DNA of 64,000 nt from a marine group bacterium Sva0996 bin134 (GCA_002239105.1 MPNQ01000004.1:1-64000), one strand, 5' to 3'. Positions 33,313 through 42,721 are shown, numbered from the stretch's first letter. Translations and numbers: made by a program. The notes: generated from the sequence alone by a model not told the origin.

Positions 33313-34071
33313 CTAGCTGTCTTTTTGGTAGTGGTCGCCGACTCTTCGCACCGCGACGACCTCGGGAGGGTTGAGGAGGTCTTCAACGGTTATGGGCGGC
33401 AATCCGTTCGGCAGGCGGGGCAGGCTGTGGAGCGCGGGGAACTCGACGGTGCCGTCGTCGCCGACGTAGCCCAGCAGCTCCCCGGACAAGAGCACCCCGT
33501 AGACGCCGGTCTCTTTGCGGAAGAACGTCTTGTGGTTGGCCAAGAGCGGCGCGGCGATCTTCTTGCCTGAGAGCTCGCCGTTGATCGCGTCCACGTCCGC
33601 GGGGCTGAGCAGGACCAGCCCGATGATGGCCTGTCGCCGGCCGGCGTGCGCCTCGTCCCGGTAAAGGGCGGTTTCGACGGTGGTGTGGAGGTGCACGGTG
33701 GAGATGTCCGCGTCGGGATGGTTGAACGGGAGCACGACCTCTGCTGTGGGCCCACCGGCGGTTCGGGGTCCACTCGGCCAGGCATAGCCCAGGCCGCCGG
33801 TCACTCGGTCCACGGTCCCGATAATGAACAGGTCCGACACGCCGTGGGCCTGCTCTGCGCCGTCCACCACAAATGTGGTGAGCGGGGTGGTCTCGACGGG
33901 CGAGTCGTAGACGGTGCCGGTTCTGTCGGCCAGCGAGGTGGCCTGGAAGATCTGGTCAGCCAGCGGCGCCCCCGACCCCGCTGGCATCTGCGCGCCGCCG
34001 GCGCAGGCTGCCGCCGACATGGCCGACAACACGACCGCGCCGGACCGCAGCCGCCACCTCGCGGGGATCAA
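33313..34071 (-). CDS. Lipoprotein of unknown function
   Basis: 252 residues with an N-terminal basic region, hydrophobic core and lipobox (AMSAAAC). The mature protein has alternating beta-strand patterns (LFIIGTVDRVTGGLGYAWPSG; STVHLHTTVETALYRDE) and no recognisable catalytic motif. It is the third lipoprotein within 3 kb. The three are not obviously paralogous. Confidence 0.6.
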   Translation of the reverse strand: MIPARWRLRSGAVVLSAMSAAACAGGAQMPAGSGAPLADQIFQATSLADRTGTVYDSPVETTPLTTFVVDGAEQAHGVSDLFIIGTVDRVTGGLGYAWPSGPRTAGGPTAEVVLPFNHPDADISTVHLHTTVETALYRDEAHAGRRQAIIGLVLLSPADVDAINGELSGKKIAAPLLANHKTFFRKETGVYGVLLSGELLGYVGDDGTVEFPALHSLPRLPNGLPPITVEDLLNPPEVVAVRRVGDHYQKDS

Positions 34072-34425
34072 CGGACGCCCCGGCGGTCATGGTGTTGGAC
34101 TGGCATCGATTCTGCCTCCTCGCTGCTGTGGGGTCAGACGACGCTGGGCGGCGCCCGGTTCCCAAGATAGGCCCGTAGCATCGCTCGGGCGCTGGCGGCT
34201 ACGGTCGGCAGGACGCGAACGCGGCCGCTCACCGGGCACCCCGACATCGGGTCCGGAGGGCGCCGCGTCGGCCGCCGAGGAGAGGATCGTTGAAGGCCAT
34301 GGTGCGGGCGGACGCCTGTGTCTGGTCTTGGCGGTATCGGCGGCGGCCACCTTAGGCGCGGCTGTTTGTCTTGGGTATTGGGACTGAGATGCCCCCGGAA
34401 CAGGCGGCTGATACCGTCGCCTGCT
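34072..34425. other. 354-bp region without a supported gene
   Basis: It lies upstream of both the divergent lipoprotein and the enoyl-CoA hydratase gene, so promoters for both are expected. Open frames crossing it are antisense or upstream extensions without start signals. A short plus-strand frame ending at 34387 contains a hydrophobic stretch but lacks a convincing start. Confidence 0.5.
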
Positions 34426-35241
34426 GTGACCTCCACAGACGACTTCGTACTGATCGACCACCCCCGGCCCGACATCGCGCTGGTCACGCTGAACCGGCCC
34501 GAGCGCATGAACGCCATGGCCTTCGACGTGATGCTGCCCCTCGCCGATGCCCTGCGGGACGTCAACAACGACAACAACATCAGGGCGGTGGTGGTCACCG
34601 GCGCCGGTCACGGCTTTTGCTCCGGTGCCGACCTGGTCAGCGCGGGCCGGGTCCCCTACATCGAAGGCCTCACTGTTTCAACGATCGCCCACCGGGCCGC
34701 CGACCGTCTCCACGAGGTCATCGAGCTGATAGGCGACCTCCACCAACCAGTGATCGCGGCCATCAACGGCGCGGCCATCGGCGGGGGGATGTGTCTCGCT
34801 TTGGCCTGCGACATACGCATAGCGTCAACCGAGGCCTACTTCCGGGCTGCTGGCATAAACAACGGCCTCACTGCGGCTGAACTGGGCCTCAGCTTCACTC
34901 TGCCCCGGGCGATCGGTTCGTCGCGTGCCTTCGAGATCATGCTCACCGGACGAGACGTAGATGCCGACGAAGCGTCCCGCATCGGCCTCGTGAGCGAGAC
35001 GGTGCCCCCTGCCGACCTGCTAGAGCGCTGCTACGAGATCGGCACCCGCATCGCCGCCTTCAGCAGACCAGGCACCGAGCTCACCAAGCAGATGCTCTGG
35101 GCCGGTTTGGAGGCGTCCAGTTATGCAGCCCACATGCGCTCAGAGATGAATGCCCAACTTCTGGTGCGAATGACCACCCGCAACTTCGAGGAGGCCGTGT
35201 TGGCCCGATCCGAGAATCGCCCACCGGTCTTCGAGGACTGA
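34426..35241 (+). CDS. Enoyl-CoA hydratase/isomerase family protein
   Basis: About 271 residues from GTG 34426. The frame is open for 36 more codons upstream but that part is not crotonase-like. Oxyanion-hole segments are visible as HGFCSGADLV and INGAAIGGGMCLALACDIRIAS. The middle GLTAAELGLSFTLPRAIG occupies the active-site helix. The reaction is probably hydration or isomerisation of an enoyl-CoA in fatty-acid or xenobiotic degradation. It stands alone, with a convergent neighbour. Confidence 0.88.
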   Translation: MTSTDDFVLIDHPRPDIALVTLNRPERMNAMAFDVMLPLADALRDVNNDNNIRAVVVTGAGHGFCSGADLVSAGRVPYIEGLTVSTIAHRAADRLHEVIELIGDLHQPVIAAINGAAIGGGMCLALACDIRIASTEAYFRAAGINNGLTAAELGLSFTLPRAIGSSRAFEIMLTGRDVDADEASRIGLVSETVPPADLLERCYEIGTRIAAFSRPGTELTKQMLWAGLEASSYAAHMRSEMNAQLLVRMTTRNFEEAVLARSENRPPVFED

Positions 35242-35248
35242 CCCCTTA

Positions 35249-35935
35249 CTACCCCAAGTCCGAGTTGCCGCGGACGGCGATGATGGCGTTGGGGACGTAG
35301 GTGGCATAGGCGTTGGCGCCCTCGCTTTGGTGCATGAGGCCGGCGTGGAGGCTCCAACCGCCGGCGGCGCCGCTGTCCATCTCGCGGTCCATGTCCCAGG
35401 CCACTTGGGTGGCGCCCATGATTCGGACGTAGTAGCTGGTGTTCGGGGCCAAGGCAGCGCCCGGCGGTGCCGTGAATGCGACCGCCTCGTCCAGCGGGAC
35501 CGAAGGCGGGGCGATCAGCCGATGCAGCATCCTTCCGGGCATCTTGATGTTGATCCCCTTCTCCGACCAGATCTCCACGCTGGGCACCGAGGCGGGTGGT
35601 ACTGGTTCTGCGCTGGATTTGGGGCCAGACAGCTCGTGCACGTCTTCCAAGTCGGGGGGATCGGGAGGAGGCACCTGGAGGACCACGGTGATCTCCGACA
35701 GCGAATAGCCCCCTGGATTGCCCCCGGTTGTGAACCCCTGAAAAACCGTGCCGCCCCGGTTCAAGAACCCGTCAGGATCCTGCTGGCCGTGGTTCGAGAC
35801 GAATGTCGTCGCAGTGGCGCTTACCGGCTGGGCGTTGACGGCCGCGGATACGACAAACAATGGGGCGACCAGGGCCACCACCACCAGAGCCAGTGCCATT
35901 CTCGAGCCTCCCTGCCGGTAGCGCCTAGTGGTCAT
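35249..35935 (-). CDS. Secreted or surface protein, choice-of-anchor-like beta domain
   Basis: 228 residues with a signal peptide (ALALVVVALVAPLFVVSAAVNA). The mature part contains FQGFTTG, GYSLSEITVVLQ, VEIWSEKG, VAFTAPPGAALAPNTSYYVRI. This is the pattern of the choice-of-anchor beta-sandwich repeats common in exported actinobacterial proteins. A Pro-rich insertion is present near 90-115. No LPXTG or membrane anchor is seen, so it is probably secreted. Function unknown. Confidence 0.65.
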   Translation of the reverse strand: MTTRRYRQGGSRMALALVVVALVAPLFVVSAAVNAQPVSATATTFVSNHGQQDPDGFLNRGGTVFQGFTTGGNPGGYSLSEITVVLQVPPPDPPDLEDVHELSGPKSSAEPVPPASVPSVEIWSEKGINIKMPGRMLHRLIAPPSVPLDEAVAFTAPPGAALAPNTSYYVRIMGATQVAWDMDREMDSGAAGGWSLHAGLMHQSEGANAYATYVPNAIIAVRGNSDLG

Positions 35936-36060
35936 GGCCTGACTCCTATCTGCTGTGTTCTATGTCGTTCCTCTCGTTTTCACGCTAACGGCGCATTGGT
36001 CCATTCAAAACCAGACGCGTTCTTCTTATTCGTTCGGCCAAGCGCTCAGCAGTCCGCCTC

Positions 36061-37029
36061 TTACTCCATTAGGGCTCGGGCCTCGGAGACAATCTTGTCG
36101 GCGGTGGGCAGCAGCTGCTTCTCCAAGTCGGCGTTGAAGGGCACGTGGCAGTGGGGGGTGGTTACCCGGGCGATTGGGGCCTGAAGGGACCAGAACCCGT
36201 GCTGGGCAACGACGGCGGAGATCTCCGATGCCACCGATCCCATTTCGTGGGCGGGGTCGGCGATCAGCAGACGGCCGGTCTTGGCCACCGACTCCAGGAT
36301 GGTGTCGGTGTCCATCGGCACGATGGAGCGCAGGTCGATCACCTCAACCGACACCCCTTCGGAGGCGAGCTGTTCGGCGGCGGCAAGGCCGAGGGTGATC
36401 GCCCCGGCCACGGTCACCACGGTCACGTCGGTGCCCTCTCGCCGAACGGCGGCTTGGCCCAAAGGCACGATCAGGTCGTCGTCGGGCACCTCGCCGCTTT
36501 GACCCCAAAGGCTCCGGTCCTCGAAGGTGATGACCGGGTTGTCGTCGCGAATCGCCGCCTTGAGCATCCCCTTGGCATCGTGAGGTGACGCGGGGGCGAT
36601 CAGCTTGAGCCCCGGAATGGTCATCAGCGTGGCGTAAGGGCGGTCGGAGTGCTGGGCGGCGTTGGAGACTCCGTACATCATCGGGGCCCGCAGCGTGATG
36701 GGCAGTCGGGCCTGGCCGCCGTAGGTGTAGGTCGACTTGGAGATGATCGAGACGATCTGGTCGAAGGCCACATACATGAACGGGGCGATCAGCATGTGGA
36801 CGATGGGCCTCATCCCGACCATGGCCGCGCCAGCACCAGCGCCGACAAAGCCTGCCTCGGAGATCGGCGTGTTGCGAACCCGCTCGGTGCCGAACTTCTC
36901 GACCATTCCGGTGCAGTCGCCCATCATGTTCCAGGCGACGTCCTCGCCCATGATGAAGACGCTCTCGTCACGCTCCATCTCCTCAGTCATCGCTTCGGTA
37001 ACCGCTTGGATGTAGGTCACGGTGCGCAT
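36061..37029 (-). CDS. 2-oxoacid dehydrogenase E1 component, beta subunit
   Basis: 322 residues from ATG 37029, which has GCAGGAGG 7 bases upstream. It begins RTVTYIQAVTEAMTEEME, with FIMGEDVAW and AGFVGAGAGAAMVG. The C-terminal transketolase-like domain has VIDLRSIVPMDTDTI. With E1alpha it decarboxylates a 2-oxoacid using thiamine diphosphate. The similarity is to the pyruvate/acetoin dehydrogenase group; the actual substrate is undetermined. It lies 18 bases after E1alpha. Confidence 0.92.
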   Translation of the reverse strand: MRTVTYIQAVTEAMTEEMERDESVFIMGEDVAWNMMGDCTGMVEKFGTERVRNTPISEAGFVGAGAGAAMVGMRPIVHMLIAPFMYVAFDQIVSIISKSTYTYGGQARLPITLRAPMMYGVSNAAQHSDRPYATLMTIPGLKLIAPASPHDAKGMLKAAIRDDNPVITFEDRSLWGQSGEVPDDDLIVPLGQAAVRREGTDVTVVTVAGAITLGLAAAEQLASEGVSVEVIDLRSIVPMDTDTILESVAKTGRLLIADPAHEMGSVASEISAVVAQHGFWSLQAPIARVTTPHCHVPFNADLEKQLLPTADKIVSEARALME

Positions 37030-37047
37030 GGCGGCTTCCTCCTGCAA

Positions 37048-38034
37048 TCAGCCCGCACTGGGTGCGGGGTCGGCGAACAAATGGGTGAAGGCGGCCTCGG
37101 GTGGGGGTGACGGGCTCTGCCGGGCGAATTCGAGGGCGGCCACGATCTCCTCGCTGACCGCGGCGTCGAGGTCGTCGATCTGCTGCTCGTCGAAGCCCCG
37201 CTCGATGAGCACCTGGCGGAACAGCACCAGCGGGTCGCGCTGGGTGCGCCAATACTCCACCTCCTCGGCTGAGCGGTAGTGCTCGGGCAGCCGACCCACC
37301 GCGTGGTTCTCGAACCGGTAGGTCTTGGTCTCCACCAGGCTCGGGCCGCCCCCGTCTCGGGCCAGATCCACCGCTTCGCTGACCGCCTCGAACACCGCCA
37401 ACACGTCTTGGCCATCGACGGTCACTCCGGGCATGTCATAGCCAATGGCCCTCACCGAGATGTCCTCTACGGAGACGGCATCCTTGGCCGACGTGAGCTC
37501 GCCGTAGCCGTTGTTCTCGCAGACGTAAACCACGGGAAGCTGCCAGATGGAGGCGATGTTCAACGACTCGTGGAACGTGCCCTGGCTCGACGCCCCATCG
37601 CCGAAAAAGCACAGGCTGACCTTGTCTTCGCCCCGCATCTTGTAGGCCAGCGCGGCGCCGGTGGACACCGGGAGCCCGGAGCCGACGATCGATGTCTCGC
37701 CCAGGCTGCCGACGCTGAAGTCCGAAAGGTGCATCGACCCGCCCTTGCCCTGGTTGACCCCGGTCTCCTTGCCCATCAGCTCGGCCATCAGCCGGTCGAG
37801 CTGAGCGCCCTTGCCGATCGGATGGCCATGGGAGCGATGAGTGCCCACCATGGAGTCGTCGATGCGCAGCGCCATGCACGACCCGACGATGGATGCCTCC
37901 TGGCCGGTGGAAGTGTGGAATGCGCCGTAGAGCTCGCCGGCCAACAGGAGCTCCTTGGTGGTGTCCTCGAACCTGCGGATGCGGGACATCCGCCGATACA
38001 TCTCCCGCAATACGCCGTCATCAATAGTGATCAT
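37048..38034 (-). CDS. 2-oxoacid dehydrogenase E1 component, alpha subunit
   Basis: 328 residues from ATG 38034, preceded by GGGGGAG; the frame is open further upstream, but that stretch overlaps the divergent E2 gene and is not E1-like. The thiamine-binding motif is CFFGDGASSQGTFHESLN, and RIRRFEDTTKELL and HRSHGHPIGKG are typical of PdhA/AcoA. It operates with E1beta downstream. The E2 gene starts only 80 bases away in the opposite direction. Confidence 0.93.
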   Translation of the reverse strand: MITIDDGVLREMYRRMSRIRRFEDTTKELLLAGELYGAFHTSTGQEASIVGSCMALRIDDSMVGTHRSHGHPIGKGAQLDRLMAELMGKETGVNQGKGGSMHLSDFSVGSLGETSIVGSGLPVSTGAALAYKMRGEDKVSLCFFGDGASSQGTFHESLNIASIWQLPVVYVCENNGYGELTSAKDAVSVEDISVRAIGYDMPGVTVDGQDVLAVFEAVSEAVDLARDGGGPSLVETKTYRFENHAVGRLPEHYRSAEEVEYWRTQRDPLVLFRQVLIERGFDEQQIDDLDAAVSEEIVAALEFARQSPSPPPEAAFTHLFADPAPSAG

Positions 38035-38113
38035 CAGCTCCCCCTTCTCTCTGGCAACGCCCTCCCGATGGCGTTCGGAACGACAGATGACGAAGGCTAG
38101 TCTCGACAACCAC

Positions 38114-39229
38114 ATGGCGACCGAGGTGCGGCTCCCCCAGTGGAGCATGGGGATGGACGAGGGCCAAGTGGTCATGTGGCACAAGCAGGTGGGCGATGTG
38201 GTGGCCGTCGACGAGCCCCTGGTGGAGATCGAGGCCGAGAAGACCACCGACGACGTGCTCGCTCCCGTGGCCGGGACCATTCTGGAGATCCTCGTCGCCG
38301 AAGGAGAGACGGTGCCCGCGCTGACGGTGCTGGCGCTCATCGGCGAACCCGGCGAGGCGGTCGCCAGCCCAGCGCCGGCTTCCAGCCCGCCAAGGGTGCA
38401 GATCACCCCAGTGGCCCGCCGAACGGCCAAGGAACTAGGCGTCGATCTCGCGGCGGTCACCGGCACCGGCCCGGGGGGACGCATCACTGAGTACGACGTG
38501 CACAGCCATGCCACCGACACCCCTTCCGATGCGGTTGGAGAGCGAGCCTCCAGCCCGACCGCCACCGTGCCGCTGACCGGGATGCGGGGGGCGATCGCCT
38601 CCCGGATGCACGACAGCATCCAGTCGATGGCTCAGCTCACCCTGACCAGCCAGATCGATGCCACCGAGCTGATCGGCCTTCAGCAGTCCCTGAAGGCCGA
38701 GGGAACCGGCGTGTCGGTCACTGATCTGGTACTCAAGGCGGTTGCTATCGCCCTCAACCGTCACCCCGCCCTCAATGCCACACTCGAGAACGACGTGATC
38801 ACCCTTCACGCTCAAGTGGACCTGGGCGTGGCGGTGGCGCTCGAAGACGGGCTCATCGTGCCGGTGGTGCGTGACGCCGCCGCCAGGCGACTGACCGATC
38901 TCTCAGCGGAGGTCCGCAACCTGGCCGAGAGGGTGCGCACCAACTCGGCCAAGCCCACTGAGGTCTCCGGGAGCACTTTCACTGTCACCAATCTGGGTGC
39001 CTACGGCATTGACGGATTCACTCCGATCATCAATCCGCCCGAGGTGGCGATCCTCGGCGTGGGCCGGGCCACCGAGGTGCCCACCCGCGATGGCAACGAC
39101 GTGGCCTGGCGCCAGGTGATCACCTTCAGCCTCACCATCGACCACCGGGCCGTAGACGGTGCACCGGGGGCATTGTTCCTTCAGACCTTGGCGGAAATAA
39201 TCGCCGACCCAGCAGCGCTGAACGACTGA
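38114..39229 (+). CDS. Dihydrolipoamide acyltransferase (E2)
   Basis: 371 residues from ATG 38114. The lipoyl domain (1-75) carries the lipoylation Lys in EIEAEKTTDD (Lys-43). A peripheral-subunit-binding domain (about 97-130, PVARRTAKELGVDL, GTGPGGRITEYDV) follows. The catalytic domain ends in TIDHRAVDGAPGALF with the active-site His. One lipoyl domain only. It is divergent from E1alpha/E1beta, sharing an 80-base promoter region. No E3 gene is in the window, so a shared lipoamide dehydrogenase is expected. Confidence 0.93.
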   Translation: MATEVRLPQWSMGMDEGQVVMWHKQVGDVVAVDEPLVEIEAEKTTDDVLAPVAGTILEILVAEGETVPALTVLALIGEPGEAVASPAPASSPPRVQITPVARRTAKELGVDLAAVTGTGPGGRITEYDVHSHATDTPSDAVGERASSPTATVPLTGMRGAIASRMHDSIQSMAQLTLTSQIDATELIGLQQSLKAEGTGVSVTDLVLKAVAIALNRHPALNATLENDVITLHAQVDLGVAVALEDGLIVPVVRDAAARRLTDLSAEVRNLAERVRTNSAKPTEVSGSTFTVTNLGAYGIDGFTPIINPPEVAILGVGRATEVPTRDGNDVAWRQVITFSLTIDHRAVDGAPGALFLQTLAEIIADPAALND

Positions 39230-39284
39230 ATTCCACCGCGTTTTTCGGTTGGAAAATAGGGGTGCGTCGGTAGGCTTATCGACA

Positions 39285-40631
39285 GTGGCCGAGAACGCCG
39301 TCGGGTGGCTTGAGAAGGACGACGGTGGAGTCGTAGGCGGTCCCTTAATCGAGGCTGGGCCCACGGGGCGCGGCCTGGGTGCAGCCCGCGCGCTGCTGGT
39401 GGGAATGCTGTTCATTCAGGTGGGCGGCGGCCTCCAGGGAGTGCTGCTTGGCGTGCGAACCGAGTCGGAGGGATTCGGCCTGGCCGTCAGCGGCATCGTC
39501 ATGGCCAGCTTTTATTTCGGATTCATGATCGGGACCCGCCTGGCCGAGCATTTTCTGGCCGCGGTGGGCCACATCCGGGTTTTCGCGGCGTTGGCCTCGA
39601 CTGCCTCCGGGGTGTCCATCCTCCACCTCTTGTGGATCAACCCCACCGCCTGGGCCCTATTGCGGATGGTGTTCGGCGTGTGCATCGCCGGCGTCTTGGT
39701 GGTGGTGGAGTCGTGGCTCAACGACATGGCCACCAACGCCACCCGGGGGCGACTGCTCTCGATGTACATGGTGTCGTCGATGGGCGGGCTCACCCTCGGC
39801 CAGTTGCTGCTCAACGGAGGCGATCCCGAGAGCTTCGAGCTGTTCGTCATCTCCTCAGTGCTCATCTCCGCCGCGCTGGTTCCCATCGCGCTGTCGGCCA
39901 CCAGCGCTCCCCCGCTGACGGTGCCCGAGCCGCTGTCGATGCGCCAACTCATCTCCCTGGCGCCTCTCGGCGTGCTCACCGCCTTGTGTGCGGGTATCAG
40001 CCACGGCACGGTGCTCGGGATAGGCGCGGTGTATGCCGCCTACGAGGGACTGCCAACGTCTCGGATTGCCCTGTTCCTGGTGTCAGCCACTGCGGGGGCC
40101 ATCGCCTTCCAGTGGCCGCTGGGGTCGGTGTCTGATCGGGTGTCGCGCCGAGTAGTGATCTTTGTGGTAGCTGCGGCAGCCGCATCTATTGCCGGGATTC
40201 TGCCCTTGGTCGAACCAGGATCGGCACTGTCGTTGTTTCTCATGTTCTGCTTCGGCGGCATGACTTTCCCCCTCTATTCGCTGGCCATGGCCTTTGCCGG
40301 CGACCGGGTTCCGACTTCGCAGCTCAATGGCGCCAGCGCCGCGCTGGTGCGAACTGCCGGATTTGGCTCGATTGTCGGACCAGTGATCGCCGGCGTGGTC
40401 ATGGCTCTGACTGCGCCCTGGACTTTCTTTCTGGTGCTGGTGGGGGCTCACGCGGTGATCGTGGCCTATACCGGGTGGCGGATCATGGCCCGAGACGGCA
40501 TTCCGGTTGCTGAGCAGGGGGAGTGGGTGCCGTGGCCCGTGCGGGCGTCGGCTATGGCCGTGAACCTATTGCGCCGCCCGCCGCGGCCCTTTTCGCGAAA
40601 CGGCGGATCTGGCTCCGGCAAGACTGCTTGA
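39285..40631 (+). CDS. MFS transporter, YcaD-like
   Basis: About 448 residues from GTG 39285; an in-frame start exists at 39249. Twelve hydrophobic helices are visible. The segments VVVESWLNDMATNATRGRLLS in the first half and GSVSDRVSRR in the second are typical of the YcaD-type major facilitator proteins. The substrate is unknown. It follows E2 by 55 bases on the same strand and could be cotranscribed. Confidence 0.85.
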   Translation: MAENAVGWLEKDDGGVVGGPLIEAGPTGRGLGAARALLVGMLFIQVGGGLQGVLLGVRTESEGFGLAVSGIVMASFYFGFMIGTRLAEHFLAAVGHIRVFAALASTASGVSILHLLWINPTAWALLRMVFGVCIAGVLVVVESWLNDMATNATRGRLLSMYMVSSMGGLTLGQLLLNGGDPESFELFVISSVLISAALVPIALSATSAPPLTVPEPLSMRQLISLAPLGVLTALCAGISHGTVLGIGAVYAAYEGLPTSRIALFLVSATAGAIAFQWPLGSVSDRVSRRVVIFVVAAAAASIAGILPLVEPGSALSLFLMFCFGGMTFPLYSLAMAFAGDRVPTSQLNGASAALVRTAGFGSIVGPVIAGVVMALTAPWTFFLVLVGAHAVIVAYTGWRIMARDGIPVAEQGEWVPWPVRASAMAVNLLRRPPRPFSRNGGSGSGKTA

Positions 40632-40653
40632 CCAGTCACCTATAGCAATTTTC

Positions 40654-40666
40654 ATCTAATTTAGAT
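40654..40666. promoter_or_regulatory. Perfect AT-rich palindrome upstream of the gene at 40678
   Basis: ATCTAA-T-TTAGAT lies 11 bases before the start codon, in a short AT-rich patch that continues as ATATATTCC. It overlaps the position expected for a -10 element or ribosome entry, so a bound repressor would block expression. Confidence 0.45.
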
Positions 40667-40677
40667 ATATTCCATGT

Positions 40678-41781
40678 ATGCCCACTGTGGCTATGGATGC
40701 AGAGGCCGCCTTTGATCTGGCCGTCGGCTATTTGGCTGTTGCCGACGAGATCGACCTGCGGCGACAACGGTGGGCTGCGGTGGTCGACGAGGTGGACTAC
40801 TGGCTGGGGAGCGAGCAGTACCCGGTTGGGCAGTCTCTGGGGGGGATCAGCCAGCAGCTCCGGATCGACTCCGAGGACATCTCCCAGCGGGCCCAGATGA
40901 TTTTGCTGGGACCGGAGGGGCTGAACTTGGCCCTGTGGGCCATCGAAGTGCTGCGGGACATGCCCGAGGCGTGGGGCGGGGACGACATTGTGTCGCGGCG
41001 CGACCTGGAGGGCTTCGTCACCCGCACCGACGAACTGGGGGAGGCGGCCCGCATCCTGCTCACCAACGGCACTTTGCTGACGATGCTGGACACGGCCCGA
41101 AACAACCGCGACTACCTGTCCGACCCTATCGAGGGATTCCACGCCAGCGGCGGCGACGGCCGCATCAGCCGCGACGACCTTGACGCTTTCGAGGCCAAGA
41201 TGTCGGCCTACACCACCTTGCTGCCCTATCTGGCCACCATCGACACCGCCGCCCAAGGCGATCCGACCAAGGCCGACCGGTTCCTGTCCAAAGCCGACTT
41301 TGAGGCCATTGCCGCAGATGCAAGCCTGCCCCCAGAGGTTCGGGAGGCGGCGGCCGCGGTCATCGCCCACGGCGCCTACCACCGCAAGGACGGCTTCGGC
41401 TGGGACGACGTGGGGTTCTGGGCCATGGAGGCCGCCGGGGTGCTGCCAGTGGTGGGCGAGATCGTCGACACCACCAGGGCGCTATATGCCTTGAGCCAGG
41501 GAGACTGGAAGTCGGCGTTGATGTTCGGCGCGAGGGTGGCCATGCCCCTGGGATCGGGCAAGACGCTGAGTGCGGCCCGGGCGATGGTGGAAATGGGCCG
41601 CCGCCGGGCGTTCAAGGAGATGCAGTACTACACCATCACCAAATCGGCGGAGAAGGCCAAGAAGAAGGTGTCCAAGACGGTCCGGAAGAAGGCCACCAAC
41701 AAGGCCAGGGAGACCTATGACGACTGGAGGGAAGAGGCGCCGGCGGGATTCGAGTACCTGTCATCTGTGCCCCGCCCGTAG
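40678..41781 (+). CDS. Unrecognised protein with EF-hand-like motif and toxin-linker-like hydrophobic segment
   Basis: 367 residues, no signal peptide. The first half is helical and acidic. Near 160 it has HASGGDGRISRDDLDAFEAK, resembling a calcium-binding EF-hand loop, and nearby acidic helices could form a second. Near 250-300 lies AAGVLPVVGEIVDTTRALY-ALSQGDWKSALM. From memory this resembles the hydrophobic pre-toxin segments of polymorphic toxins (VGE-x-ADA-x-NA...GD). The C-terminus is strongly basic (KAKKKVSKTVRKKATNKARE). I cannot name a family. The upstream promoter is AT-rich with a palindrome. Confidence 0.55.
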   Translation: MPTVAMDAEAAFDLAVGYLAVADEIDLRRQRWAAVVDEVDYWLGSEQYPVGQSLGGISQQLRIDSEDISQRAQMILLGPEGLNLALWAIEVLRDMPEAWGGDDIVSRRDLEGFVTRTDELGEAARILLTNGTLLTMLDTARNNRDYLSDPIEGFHASGGDGRISRDDLDAFEAKMSAYTTLLPYLATIDTAAQGDPTKADRFLSKADFEAIAADASLPPEVREAAAAVIAHGAYHRKDGFGWDDVGFWAMEAAGVLPVVGEIVDTTRALYALSQGDWKSALMFGARVAMPLGSGKTLSAARAMVEMGRRRAFKEMQYYTITKSAEKAKKKVSKTVRKKATNKARETYDDWREEAPAGFEYLSSVPRP

Positions 41782-41790
41782 TCTTGTCGC

Positions 41791-42690
41791 ATGGTCTCGG
41801 AGCTGTTCGACGCCGAGCGGTGGAAGCCGGTAGAGGGATTCGACCTTTCCGACGTGACCTATCACAGAGCTGTGAACCAGGCCACGGTGCGGATCGCCTT
41901 CGACCGCCCCGAGGTGCGCAACGCCTTTCGGCCCCACACCGTGGACGAGCTGTATCGCACCCTGGACCACGCTCGCATGACCCCTGATGTGGGCACTGTG
42001 CTGCTGACCGGCAACGGGCCTTCGCCCACCGACGGCGGTTGGGCGTTCAGCTCGGGCGGCGATCAGCGCATCCGGGGGGCCGACGGCTACCAGTACGCCA
42101 GCGGCGACACCGCCGACACGGTGGACGATGCCCGCACCGGGCGCCTCCACATCTTGGAGGTGCAGCGGCTCATCCGATTCATGCCCAAAGTGGTGATCGC
42201 GGTGGTGCCGGGATGGGCGGCCGGCGGCGGCCACAGCCTGCACGTGATCTCCGACATGACCCTGGCATCGGCCGAACACGCCATGTTCAAGCAGACCGAC
42301 GCCGACGTGGCCAGCTTCGACGGCGGATTCGGCTCGGCCTACCTGGCCCGCCAGGTGGGCCAGAAGCGGGCCCGGGAGGTGTTTTTCGTAGGAAAGGCCT
42401 ACACCGCAGCCGAGGCCTACGAGATGGGCATGGTCAATGCGGTGGTGCCCCACGTCGAGCTGGAGCAGACCGCCCTGGAGTGGGCCGCGGCGGTGAACGC
42501 CAAGAGCCCTACCGCCCAGCGCATGCTGAAGTTCGCCTTCAACCTGATCGACGACGGCCTGGTGGGCCAGCAGGTGTTCGCCGGGGAGGCCACCCGCCTG
42601 GCCTACGGCACCGACGAGGCCGCCGAGGGCCGCGACTCGTTCCTGGAGAAGCGCGACGCAGATTTCTCCCAGTTCCCGTATCACTTCTAG
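41791..42690 (+). CDS. menB: 1,4-dihydroxy-2-naphthoyl-CoA synthase-like crotonase
   Basis: 299 residues, typical for MenB. Characteristic segments are FSSGGDQRIRG, GWAAGGGHSLHVISDMTLAS and TDADVASFDGGFGSAYLARQVG. The C-terminal FLEKRDADFSQFPYHF also fits. MenB closes the naphthoquinone ring in menaquinone synthesis. No other men gene is in the window, so it is either a dispersed pathway gene or a MenB-like enzyme with another substrate. It starts 10 bases after the preceding gene. Confidence 0.85.
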   Translation: MVSELFDAERWKPVEGFDLSDVTYHRAVNQATVRIAFDRPEVRNAFRPHTVDELYRTLDHARMTPDVGTVLLTGNGPSPTDGGWAFSSGGDQRIRGADGYQYASGDTADTVDDARTGRLHILEVQRLIRFMPKVVIAVVPGWAAGGGHSLHVISDMTLASAEHAMFKQTDADVASFDGGFGSAYLARQVGQKRAREVFFVGKAYTAAEAYEMGMVNAVVPHVELEQTALEWAAAVNAKSPTAQRMLKFAFNLIDDGLVGQQVFAGEATRLAYGTDEAAEGRDSFLEKRDADFSQFPYHF

Positions 42691-42721
42691 GTCGGTCTTG
42701 TACTGGCTCTAGGGTGCGGCC

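Noticed and set aside
34318..34425. Upstream extension of the enoyl-CoA hydratase
   Set aside because: The 36 codons are Gly/Arg-rich and not crotonase-like; GTG 34426 gives the normal length.
38035..38619. Upstream extension of the E1alpha frame
   Set aside because: It lies antisense to the E2 gene; E1 similarity and the ribosome site place the start at 38034.
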